The notes under the pieces were generated by a model, which was not told the DNA's origin, ran no database searches, and saw only the letters and a program-made list of their open reading frames with translations. A stretch of 64,000 bases of DNA from Chiridota heheva (lineage: Eukaryota > Echinodermata > Holothuroidea > Apodida > Chiridotidae): contig JAIGNY010000327.1 of NCBI GenBank assembly GCA_020152595.1, positions 1,909,001 to 1,973,000 of the forward strand. Direction: 5' to 3'. Position 1 is the stretch's first letter. The number at the start of each line of letters is the position of its first letter. A program made the translations under genes and the position numbers. This document shows positions 1-13,200 of this stretch, piece by piece.

Positions 1-1100
1 CCTCCCCCCTTTTCATCCGTCGAAAAGAAAGCCTGCTGGCTACAGGCCTGAATATATCACAAAACATTTCATAGGTTCCTAATCAGATTAGGTTTAATCT
101 TTTGTAATAAAGGTGACACCAACTTGAAAAAATGTTTTAATTTGCCTGCGGTCCCCCACTCTATTGGGTAGAAGTTGTATTTTACTTGGGAGGAAGTCAG
201 AGGTAGGACCGTAGGGTGGGTTGAAACTGTTTGGTCGAATTTCCCTTTTTTCGAAGGCAAATTTGTTGTACTTCCTTTAAAATTCAAGGTAACCTTTTAA
301 TGCCAATATATAAAGAATTGTATAGGAAAAGAACAAGGATGTACATTAAAAATGTCGGTAGGCCTACTCATTTCTTAACTCTCCTCCCCAAAGATAACTT
401 AAACTTGCGATTTGTCTATTTATTTCTTTGTTAATTAAATATTTAAATGAGATAATGATTGCATACAATATTAATCTAAGGGTTATCATATGTCGTATTT
501 TGATCTTATCTTGCCCGTAAAGACACGAATTAACAAGTTGCAGTCAATGCAGTGTCCTATTTTGGACATACTCGTCACTGACTGCACACTAACTTAACTA
601 AGTATAATGCTATTACTAACGTTAGGCCTACACTGATATTAGAACACTAGTAGCATACAGCTCCGAAAGCATGTGTATATAGGCCTAGTGCTTATTCCGC
701 GAAAAAAATTTGGTCAGTGTCTATTTATGATTACATCGTGATCGACAATTATCGGAAGCCGACAATTATCGGAAAATTCTCCTACAATTCTAGATTTTTC
801 TAACTGCAAAAGCCTTCCCCAATTCTTCAAAATCCCGATAGAGCGATCGTTCGTTTCTGCTACGTAATTCACGCTAAAACGAAAACAGAATCGTGCCATT
901 TAGATGCCTATGCACACCATAACGATAAAAAATGAGCGATGCGACGGCCGATATTACGTTAAGCATTTGCAATAGGTGTAATGGAAACGTTGTTATAGTT
1001 GGAACGTGATATTTTATCACGCTTCACGATGCGACGGCCAATTTAATGTGGGCGGTACTGTACATCTCTATTGATTCAATTTTTTTAAATCTTTTTTTAG
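1..1100. other. No exon recognised; presumed RRP12 intron or 5' gene region
   Basis: No stretch matches the RRP12 segment preceding exon 1 of the window. Short direct repeats are visible: gacaattatcgga twice near 740-775 and gatgcgacggcc at about 938 and 1028. Several TAGGCCT words occur. Confidence 0.5.
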
Positions 1101-1239
1101 ATCAGAAAAGGTGCCCAGAACGCTGTGTGTGCAATCTTGAAAGCATCGACTTGTATGGAAGGAGACAATCCTGTAATGCACCACCCGGCAGCTGCAGCCA
1201 CCGCCAAGTACTGCATCCAGGAGATTGAAACACATGGAG
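1101..1239 (+). CDS. RRP12: RRP12 exon 1 of window
   Basis: Begins after a T-rich acceptor (ttttttag) and ends at donor gtaggt; phase 0 in, phase 1 out. Encodes [15 protein letters not shown], then [17 protein letters not shown], matching the segment of RRP12 that reads VRKAAQ and HHPAA..TAKFCIQEIE in vertebrates. The immediately preceding exon is not visible in 1-1100. Confidence 0.9.
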
Positions 1240-4200
1240 GTAGGTTACTACTTAATTGACCTAGCAAAGGTCATTTACGTTGATTTACATTTGCTGTTGG
1301 TCATCTGTGCTGGTTTGCCTTCAGAATATTAAAAATATATAATCAATCAACACGAAATTAATTAACCCATTAAGGATGGGCTATATGACCTTAATTTGTA
1401 TCAATAATATTGTGAAAAGTGGCAGAGATAATCACAGAGAATAGAGCATCTGTGACATGGTGACATTTTGTGACAAAATTTCATTGTCCAAAAAGTCTGT
1501 GTCATTCTGTGACAATTTGAAAATTTTGTGACAAAATGAACAGAAACAGATGTATTTAAATTTGTCTGACATTTTGTGACATGTTTTACCCCTTCACTCA
1601 CACTCATTAATAATTTGATGTTGCATTTTAGTGGTGGATTCCATTTTTCATGAAATAGACATAACCAAATGAATTTCTATTAGTATCACCGGTCAACTGG
1701 TCATGATGTGTGAATCTATGCCAATCAAATGTGACAAAGACAAAACTGATGTAACATTCTGTGCAAAAGGTGCCAAAAATTATGCAACATTTATGTGACC
1801 TTTAAAATTTGGTGATGTAACATTTTGTGACAAGTCATCAATCATCTGTAATCAATATATATTGATCAAAACTAGCTCATTAACCGAAATTAAAACATTT
1901 TAAACACTCCATAACAGCAGCTTGTCATACCTTAAAAGGTCAGTAGTACGTGTGGTGTAGCATTAGGCCTACACACAACGTTCACTTTAAAATCAATTTA
2001 TATTTTACCGATCCAGAAATCTCATGAGCATAGAACACTAAAAAGATACACGTAGATGCTACATTTAACATGTAAGAGAAATTTACATACAAGATTTTTG
2101 CAAACATTATATCGTTCACTTACGACGGCTCTTCAATTTCTTGCAAGTTAAAATAAGTTATGACCAACATTGTGCAAGCAATATGTCTATATGCCACGTC
2201 ATCATGCAAGTGTTGAAATGAATGTACACATCTTTCCAGTTTAACGTTGAAATTTGCCAGTAAGCTTAAAGAGTGTAAAAGTTATCAGTCAAATAATCTT
2301 GTTTTTCTGGAAAGTTCAGTGATATTTTGCATATGCTCCCAGTGTGTTATAATTAGCCGTATGGCATTGTGGTACGGTACATCGGTTTATATGTGAACTT
2401 ACAGTGATAAGCCTTGTGTGAGTAATGTATTTAACTTTTCACACGTGCTCTGTCTGCATCATTAAATTGTACATAGAATCGGAGAAGGATTTCTTTTTAA
2501 TAATGGATGCAATATTTTAGCTTGAAGCTCTTTTTGTCCTCATTGGTTGACACAAATTTGTATTTGCCTTTTTGATTTAAATATGACTTTTTATTCATAA
2601 TCCTTTTCGCGATAAAGAAACATCATAATGATATATTTGTTTTGATCATTCATTGCACAACACTATTAGCTATTCTTGAAAAATTGATTCTTTGCAGTAA
2701 TTCTTCATATTTTTCATTCTATGTTTTCCTTGGCAATAAAAAGGGCTGTTCCCATTTTTGCCTTGTTAGATAAGTGTAGTCTATGCCCCACTTGGTTTGT
2801 TTTCTCAATGTTTTGTGCTTTTTTATTTCATTCCTCTGAATGAAATTTATTATGATAGTAGAATTTTGAAGAGACCCTACAAAATGGTCAGTTTTCAGCA
2901 AAATCCAAGATGGCTGCCATTGTTTTTTTAATTCTAAAAATAGATCAATATAAAGTTTTACTCATAACTTCAAAATATGGAAGCACACCTGTCACAGTCC
3001 TGTTTTGTATTCAATTTTACAAAATGATTTGTGAAAAAGATAGGTTTTTATGTAATTATGCAAATTAACCATTTTTTATTGTAAACAAAAATCATGTTTA
3101 AATTGTGCTTTCAGGAACGGGAGATGCCACATCTACATGTCACGTATTGGAATTACTCAAGTCTGTGATGGTCACATTTCCAAAGGCTAGCTTGAAGGAG
3201 ACTTGTGAGACTATCTTGAAAGTGATGACACTAAGCAATGTGGTGAGTTTGTGATAGTTTGGTTTTGTATGAATGGGAAAACAGCTCCAGATCTTTATTT
3301 AGTTCTGTATATTAGTTAAATCCCTCTCCCCATTTAGTCCTGTATATTAGTTAAATCCCCCTCCCGCATTTAGTCCTGTATATTAGTTAAATCCCCTTCC
3401 CCCATTTAGTCCTGTGTATATGTTAATTCCCCCTCCCCATTTTAGTCCTGTATATTAGTTAATTCCCCTCCCCCATTTAGTCCTGTATGTTAGTTAAATC
3501 CCCCTCCCCATTTAGTACTGTATATAAGTTAAATCTCCCATCCCCCATTTAGTCCTGTATATATGTTAATTCCCTTCCCCTATTTAGTCCTGTATATTAG
3601 TTAGATCCCCTTCCACCATTTAGTCTTGTATTTTAGTTAAATCCCCCTTCCCCATTTAGTCCTGTATATTAGTTAAATCCCCCTCCCCATTTAGTCCTGT
3701 TTATAAGTTAAATTCCCCTCACCCATTTAGTTCTGTATATTAGTTAAATTCCTTCCCCCATTTAGTCCTGTATATTAGGTAAATCCCCCTCCCCCAGCCT
3801 TGAAGACTCATAGAGTCAGTGCGTACACCCGGTTTTAAGTGATTAAAAGACAATAACTTATGTCACAACAAATATAAATTTCTTATTGAAAATCAATTTA
3901 AAACAACAGTAAAGAGAATGGCTCAATAATGAGTTTTTGATAAAGAAAAATATACAAAAAAGTACATTTAAGTGTATTTTATTGTGCAAGATACACCTAA
4001 GTATTAAGTACATGTTTCCAATTCCACACAAATATGTAACAAAATGTTTACACATTACGCTCCCAGAATGTAAGCCATGCTTAGATCAATCTGGGTGGTC
4101 TTTTCTCAAGTGCTCAATGTGGGGACATTACTGATAATCGCAACAATAGCTTTGCAATATATCAACATGGCTTGGAGGCGATGTTGACACAACCCTATGT

Positions 4201-7200
4201 GCCTTACTGTTTTTGGTGGTGATGTCATGCATATTACTAACATATACAAAAAATGACACAGGATAGATTTATAGCAACCATATGTCTGTTTGCATCATAC
4301 TTGCATGCTATTTGTCAGTTATTGTGTACATGCTTATTTTGTCTACAGGTTCTACCAATGATATGTGTACCTTAATGTGAAAATGCTTCAAACAACACAT
4401 TGCACACATGTCATATGTGATACACAGAAACGTTATGGTCCGTAAATGTGACCTATTGTTTTGGTAGTGATGTCATGTAAGTGGGGGCTTTATGTTAAAT
4501 TCTTGAAACAGTAACTAATGTGCAACTGTGTGCATGTTTTGCATCATACTTCTACTGTTGTCAACAGGTTCGTTTAATTAATATGCAAGGTGGGCATGGC
4601 TCATGAACATATGTTATTCAGAGTATTTCATTATATGCATTGCCAGTTAGTATAAAACTTGAAAATCAACCAATAATGAAAGGATGCATCAGAACCACTA
4701 AACCTATTGGTTTTCTGGTTTAAGTGTAATTTTATGCTGTGTTTTCAAGTTTAATTTTTTTTTTAAAGGAATTATATTACCAGTCTCTTCCTGTTCGCAA
4801 TTTTGCATATGTCAAAAAAATCTTGAAACTTTGATCAGCCATCGCTAGAAAACTAAAAACGCTATTAAATACTTTTAAAATGTTTCATTTAGATTTGTTT
4901 GTAATTTTCAATTTGAAAAGTGAAAATAGCAAATTTTGTTTTATACTAATGTACTAGAAAACGTTGTGTCTTGGTGAGAAAACTTAGATTTCCATTCAAA
5001 CTAAATTGTTGTATTTCTATTGTTACTCTGTGATAACATTTTGCTCGTAGGTGGTAACCAGCGTTGCTATGCAAGCTCTTCACAGCATGTTTACAAGCAA
5101 TCCCCAGGTCAGCAGCTTCCCATCTGATCTAAACGCAAAGCTCATTAATGCTTTATATGACTTTCAACCTGGTGACAACGATGTGCAGCCCATGCAGGCA
5201 TGGCTGGCTGTTATGGAGGCTGCTCATGTTAACTTATACAAGTATGTATATTAAAGGAATATTCCTATTGCATTACATTTTTATGTATCTGATAGAGAAA
5301 CATTTAAGAAGCAGATTGGTAAAAAAGTCCAATGTTAATATCTCATTCCTAGAAGAAGTTATTGAACTTTAAATATTTTTCTTGCCTGCATAAAAATGTC
5401 TTTTTGTACTGTCTTAAGTCATCATTATGATGTCATCACAGCACTTCCTGTACTCATCTTGATTTATTTCTTCAAAATTAACCATCAATTTTTTATAATT
5501 CAAATATAGGTTACAGAACAGATTGGAAAACATTATTTTAAATTTTATTCTACACTAATCTGCATAATTTTTGAAGAAATAAATGTTCCCAAACATTTAA
5601 AAAGAACGAAATTGATTCTTTAAAGAAATACATAAAGATTAGCACAGGAAGTGCTGTGATGACATTATAATGATGACTTAGACTCAGATCAACAATCTCT
5701 TTTATGAAGATAGATTTTTAAAATTTAATAACTTCTTTTAGAAATAAGATATTAACTTGGTTTTTCACCAATCTGTTTCTTTTATTGTTCTCTATCATAT
5801 ATATGCAAACCAAAATCCACAGGAATATTCCTTTAAAAATTATAATGTTGAAGATGATGATAATTTTGGTGCTCTTGATTATGATATGTATTGTTCAGAT
5901 GAGGATGATATTCACATGATGATAATGATGATGATGTTGTTCATATGATGATGATATTCATATGATGACAATGATGTTTATATGATGACAATAATGTTCA
6001 TATGATGATGATCATATGATGATGATGTTTTATGATAATGATGATGTTCATAGGATGATGTTCATATGATGATGATGTTCATATGATGATGATGTTCATA
6101 TATGATGATGATGTATATATGATGATGATATTCATATGATTAAGTAAGTTTTTTAGTTTAGCTGTACTGAAGATGAACGTCAGTGCATATGATGAAAATA
6201 TCCAGATTCAGACAAAAATCAGATGAAAGTATAATTTGGTAATTTAGGTGGTCAGATATGTTTATATCATATTGTATCATATCATTTTTTTATAACGTGC
6301 AATATCACAATTCTACATCGTCTTCTTGCATGCCAGTTAAATCTCCTTCAGGCTGCAGCTAGAAATGGTGCCCTAAACTTGACTAGGTCGGGACAGAAAG
6401 TGAACGAACACCGTATTGTCACGCTGCTCTTTTTGAATAGCGTTCAGAGAACCAGGTAGGATTTTACTGTCCTACCATAGGGACGGACTGCTTAACGTCC
6501 CCTCCGAAGGATGGTATGCACCATTTATTCATTGCCACTTCTCTCAATGACTAAATGAGGAGTAGGAGCTTTGATGTATGACGTATCTGTCTGCATAACT
6601 GTTAAAAATCGAGTCAGACCTGACCAAGCCTTGAGATCGGGACTTCCAGCATCTCAGTCATGTGCTCTGCCAACTGAGCTATCTGTTCTCCCAGTATATT
6701 ATACTACAGTACAGTGCTAGAAGCAAAAGGATAATGGAAGTATTCAAAAGTCAGATTTTTGTGCAAGTGACTGCTATCAGACTAATAATGACCTCAAAGA
6801 TTCACACATTTATGCTACTATTTTTGTAAATTTGCAATGACATTTTCTTATGAATATGTATTTTCCCAGGAGTGATGGAAATCTGTGTCTTGGACATCTA
6901 CCAAGACTATTTAAATCCTGCATGATCTGTCTTCAGTCAGACAAGGCAGAGGTTGTGTTGGCAGGATCACAAGTGATGAAGGTAATGTACCTAATATATT
7001 ATCATGTTTTATATCTTATACTGCTTAAGAGTTTTAAGCAGGAATTTATAAAGTTCTGTTAGTTGTATTAAGCACCAGTACTCATTTGTTGATGAAATGG
7101 AACTGTTAGCCACTTTCGCCACTTACATATTCCTAATACCCATTTGAATACTTTGGATTGACAAGTTTTAAATTTTGCTATTTACATGTATCAGCTGTGC

Positions 7201-10200
7201 ATCCTAAATACTCTGGTAATACATTTTGCTATGTTCATAATTCAAATGCCCATCCCGATACTTTGGTAAGAAATTATTCCATTTAAATATTGCATAAGCC
7301 TATCCCAACACCTTTTTAATAACATTTTGCTCCTTGACCATCTCATCACTTAAGATCATCTGGTAGTAAACTTTGCCTTTCATGTATTCCAAGCACACAT
7401 CACAAAACTTTAGATCAGCTAATAGTAAGTGTTATGTTGTCCAAGTGCCAACCAATGGGGTTATGACGTAGCATCAACCCTCTTTAACTGCGGTTCTGAG
7501 CCCCAGACGATGCAACACATATTGCGATGCGCGCTGCTGCAGGATCCATGCTCAACAGCAGACCTTGTCATTAACAAAGCCAAGAATTGTGTTATATTAT
7601 TTAGTGTGTGGAAACGACGGAAGAAGAAGTGCCAATCACAACAATTTGGTTACAAATTTTGTAATTAAAGGATTAGTTCAGTGGTCAAGCAAGCCTATCT
7701 TATATGAAAGAGGACTTTAAAAGAAACAAGCTAGTGAAGAAAGGATTCAAAAATCTTATTCCATTAAGGAGATATCTAATCTTTAAAGTGTAGTGGACTT
7801 CAAAAGAAAAAAAATAGTGAAGAAAGCATTCAAAAATCTTATTCCGTTAAGGAGATATCTAAGCTTAAAGTGTAGTATCATTTGCGTAGAAACGACTAAA
7901 ATCAGACTTGTGATGTCATAGCCTCAGATTCCTCAAAGTCTTTATGTATTCTATTATATTTTGTCCTGCACTTATGTGGCTTAAAAAAAACATGGGATAT
8001 GTTAAAAAAAGTTGAAAACTGAATCTAGGAAGGGTATTTATAATATACCACTTAAAGAAAGTTCGAAGAAAAATAATTAAAATAGTGAAAAAATGTAATA
8101 AACTTTCTTTAAAATTCAATAACAATTGTTAAGAATGTGCGGAATAAGACACCAACTTTCCATAGCAGACTTAATACACCAGTCATTTACAGATAAAATT
8201 GAGCTTTAAACTTTAATATCATCTTATAGGAATAGATTTGAATGCTTTCTTCACCATTTTTTTTTTTTTTTTTTGAAGTCCTCTTTCATATAAGATGCTT
8301 GACCTCTGAACTAAACCTTTAACATCAACCAAGTGCCCATCCCAACACTTTGGTAATACACTTTGCTCTTCACATATTTTAAGTGCCTGAAGTTCTTTCT
8401 ACATCCTCCAAGTACCAATGGCAACACATTGGTAATACCTTTGTAATTTACATATTTCAAGTGCCCATCATTTGATCAACTGGTCATTAGTTTTGGTAAT
8501 TACATCATCTCTTCTTTTTTCAGACTTTGCTGACAGAATGTGTTGGACCAGCCTTGTCACCGTCATCTTCAAATTCAGCCTCTTCAGTAAAGAAAATCTT
8601 TGCTTTGGTGGAAACTGGTCTTGCTTACAAGTATCATGCATCTTGGGGTGTTGTTCTTCAAGTTTTGGGTGTATTTTTTAAGGTATGTTATTTGACTGAT
8701 TCTACAGTTGAAAACTAAGAGGCACTTAATTTTTACAGAATATTTAAAAGATTTGAGAAAGATTTTTTATAAGTGATTGCCATATGACAAGGATGAAAGT
8801 AAGAATTTACTTTAAAGTCACTTTCTGAGACTGAAGCGATGTACTGCATGTACAGCGCTAAAAAGAAGTGAGGTACCATGTGTATGTGACACATTGCATG
8901 AGCCATAGGAGTGCTATGGTGGTAGCTTTTTGTTTTGGTTGTATTTTGCAGTGAATCAGGTCTCTGAGGCCAGATAACAAATTTATATGTGTTGGTTAAC
9001 CTTTTCCTGTATTTCCTCTTCATCTCCACTTCTTTCGTGGGTCTCTTTTTTTCCCAATTTAGGTCTTTTTTCCAATCTTGGGTCTCTTTTTCCCAATCTG
9101 GGTCTCTTTCTTTTTCCCAATCTTGGGTCTCTTTTTCCCCAATCATGGGTCTGTTTTTCCCAATCTTGGGTCTGTTTTTCCCCAATCATGGGTCTCTTTT
9201 TCCCAATATTGGGTCTGTTTTTCTCAATCTTGGGTCTCTTTTTTCTCAATCTTGGGTCTCTTTTTTCCCAATCTTGGGTCTCTTTTTCCCAATCTTGGGT
9301 CTCTTTTTTCCAATCTTGGTTCTCTTTTTCCCAATTTGAAACAGTTCTTTTTTTTAATTAACTTGTATATGTACTTTCCATCTCCCTAACAGGTTGCGGG
9401 TAAATCAGGTTTCTCATACATGCACAAATGTTTGCAGTCTATGTGTGACCTTCGTAGTACACATCAGTTTCCATTCACTGGGGAACTGGACCGGTCAGTT
9501 GGTGAAGCGGTGGAAGCAATGGGACCGTCCAGGTTGTTAGAGGCTGTCCCACTGCAGATAACAGGAAAAGAGTAAGTATTTTGCTGCATTTTAGCATCTA
9601 CACTAACAACCTGTATGTTCTCTACACAGCACTTAGCATAGTTTTTGTACTTTGAGAATACATTTTAAGTGCATTTGACAGAAAAGGTATGGTATGGCTG
9701 TGAAGCATTGATGGGTTCATGAGGACTTACCTGAGGAAAGGAAAGGATGGTTAGTTAAGTGGTCCACCTGAAGCTGATTCAAGTCAAATGCAACCGACAA
9801 TGACTGTGCGATTGATTTTTAAGCAAGCCAATGCTAAATTGGAGGAAAGCCGGAGTACCCAGAGAATTACCCAAGACGTCACGCCGGTATTGAACCGGCC
9901 ACATATGAAGACACATTTGTGCACTTCCACAGAGCTTTAACACTCAGTTACCTGATGACCCTTTATGTGCCTTGAGTGTCTGACCTGATCATACCTCATG
10001 AGTTATTGTTCATCTTAGCATTTTATATAAAAAACAAAATCCTTAAGTTACTCACTTATTCAATCCTCTTTGCTCTGGGTGGATGAAGAGCATAAGGCAT
10101 TGTCTTCTTTTAATGTGTATTTTTTGTGTTGTAGGTTTCTAATCCAGTCAGCAACCCTTCTCTTTCTCATACATTAGAACAAGCAGTGGTGTTGGTTAAT

Positions 10201-13200
10201 CAAGTCTAATCTCATCCTTTTTTTTTGTTTGTCCCTCTAGGGATAATTATGATTTTCCAAGAAGTTGGCTCTTGCCGATAATCCGTGACCATGTGTGCAA
10301 TACAGAGCTTCAGTTTTTCACTCGATATTTTCTCCCTCTGGCTGCCAAGCTGAAAACCAGATGTAAGTAAATACTTTCAAGTTTAAACTTAATCATCATG
10401 AATATTCATGTTTATAGGGATCAAAATTTTAATTTATTCAAATTTATAGGGGCGAATATTGGTAAATATGTGAAAATATGTATGTCAGATATTGGTAATT
10501 ATATGATGTGGCATGCAGTTGTGTAAAGTCGTACACGTGCAAGCATCCTTGCATATGTGTATTCATGATTTATTGTGCTGACAATTGCAGGCAATGTGGG
10601 AAAAGCTTTTCTCACTGGAAGATAATATTTTAATGATAAATCTTGTTTGACATGCATTTTTTGGAGCAGAAATTAAGTTATTAGTCATTGATGTCAAAAT
10701 CTTGTAAAAAGAACACTTGATATTTCAAGTTTCACTGTTTCTGCATCAAAAGCAGTTCTTGGAACACTCAGCAGAACAGAGAGAATTTTGACCCCTGGAT
10801 TAGGGATTTCACACATGTTGGATTTTTTTTTTCTTGTTAGTGCAGAGAACCTTGGGATTCTGCTTAAGTTTACGTTACATGACCTGTATTTTGGTCTGTG
10901 GTTGTATTGATTTATAACTGAACTGTAATTTTACAGTTTAACTTTCATTTTGGGGTCAAAGTGCAAATGCAATTGTAATCAGATTGTACATTGACATAAT
11001 TGATGGGGGGAAAATTCCCATCAAAGCTTAAAAATTAGGAAATGTGGATAAAATTTTGTGTATATTATGGCAAAAAGACAGGTAGAAAAGTACCTGAAAA
11101 GCATGGCATTCCATGCCAAAATAATGAAAGTGTAGTTTGCTGCTAGGTTGCTAATTTTCTTGTATTAATAAAATGGAGTAAAAATTTAAAAAAAAAAATT
11201 TCAGACAACACTAAATGCCCCATAATGTACAAACATAAATAACTGAAACTGTATTTTGCTGCAAAAATCTGATGATTTTATTCAAGCAACAACATTCCCC
11301 TGTAAATTGTTGGGCATATACCCCTAAGTGCAGGCATGTTTGTCTCTTGATGCTTGTGCTACAATGTTAAAGCACTGATGGTGAGCAAAATAACCAATCA
11401 TATTACAATGATCTGAGCGATCAATATCTTACAACAAAAAAGATTAAGTTGTTTTATCATTTTGGATATTATAGCTTCTTTTTGTCCATTTTTTTATAGC
11501 GCTCGAGCTGACAGAACAGGGCAGAGATGTGGAGGCCAAGACCTACGACATCCTCCAGTTTCAAATTTGGTCCATGTTGCCAGGATTCTGTAAAAGTCCG
11601 ACAGATGTTAAAAGCGGATTCAAAGGCATTGCTCGAATTCTGGGTTCGGCTTTGACTGACAGACCGGATCTGAGGTCTGACGTGTGTGCAGGGTTGAGGA
11701 ACATCGTTAAATCAAACCTTGAAAATGGTAAGGAGTTTTTGATGTACGGAAAATGTTGTATGATTGTTTGTTTGTGAAGTTTTTTTGTTTGCTCATTGTG
11801 ATTTTATACAGTTAAATTATATTATAGCAAGACTTTTGAGAGAATGTGTATTTTAAGTTTAATCTGATATTAGTTACGTTATTTACAAATTCCTTGTTAA
11901 CTCTTTAATTTAGATAGCTGTCTCTCCATTCAAGCATATTTTCATAACCTGTCCCCTCTACCAGAACTCCAGATCTCTTCTCTCCTCACTCTCCTCAATC
12001 TCAGACTTTTCAAAAACAATTCTTTCTTAAACATATCAACTTTCTCTGCAACAACAACCTCTTCCACCACATATAATCTCCTCCCCTTCTACACCTAACC
12101 TTACACCCCCTTTCCTTTCACCTCATTTTTTTTCTCCCACATTTTTCTTCCATTCCTCACTATCCTTACTCTTACACCATTATTTATTACCACCCTCTTG
12201 GCACATTTGACTCTGACTGTCGGGCGATTAAACATCAACAAAACAAACCATTGAATAAATTTTGAATTCGTTCTAAATCATTTGACATCCATTGTCCTCG
12301 TCTGTATAAGATGGAAGTATCTTACGATCTATTCTATGATCGATCTATTCTATGATCTTACGATCTATTCTATGATCTTACGATCTATTTTATGATCTTA
12401 CGATCTATTCTATGATCTTACGATCTATTCTATGATCTTACGATCTATTCTATGATCTTACGATCTATTCTATGATCTTACGATCTATTTTATGATCTTA
12501 CGATCTATTCTATGATCTTTATAAGGGTTATGTGGTAATATTATGTCACAAACAGTTGTGCACCCTGAAAATAACCTTTTTTGTCAAATTTAAAGGTTAA
12601 TTTATTATTATTATCATTATTTGTATTATTAAAGTACATTTCTACAGTACTTATTTTAACAATAAGCTCTAAGTGCTTTACAAAATGAATATATAAAATA
12701 CATAGAATTTAAGAATAATGTAAATATAGATGATATACGACATATGTTATAAAAGGCAATAGGAATAATGTAAAGCTAGCAAGAGAAAACAAGTTTAAAA
12801 GTTTAAATGTGTATATTTATCCAAGGAAAGAGGAGAGAGGAAGACTGCATTAACGATGTGGCACTAAAATTTCTTCCACGGAATATTGCCTTGGAATTTT
12901 CATTAGTGTATATAATGGAGGACTATTATAGATATAAATTGGGGGAAAATTAAGTTGGTTTTACAGAAATTAATTTCTGTAATTGTCCTCTTTCATACAA
13001 ATGGACATGAAAAATCACATAAATTTTCTTTTCAATCGTATTATTAATTTTTCCTATGGGTTAACCAATGTGTCCTACTTTTAGAATATGTGCACTGATG
13101 ACATCACTGCATGGTGTAGGAAATCTTCCAATCACCCTTTAAGAAATAGTACAAATTCAATTAAAACATTGTCTCTATTGTCATGTGTTAGCATCTTTCC

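Noticed and set aside
6655-6692. tRNA gene on the minus strand
   Set aside because: Only a tRNA-like A-box head is conserved; acceptor and T arms do not fold and a SINE body follows.
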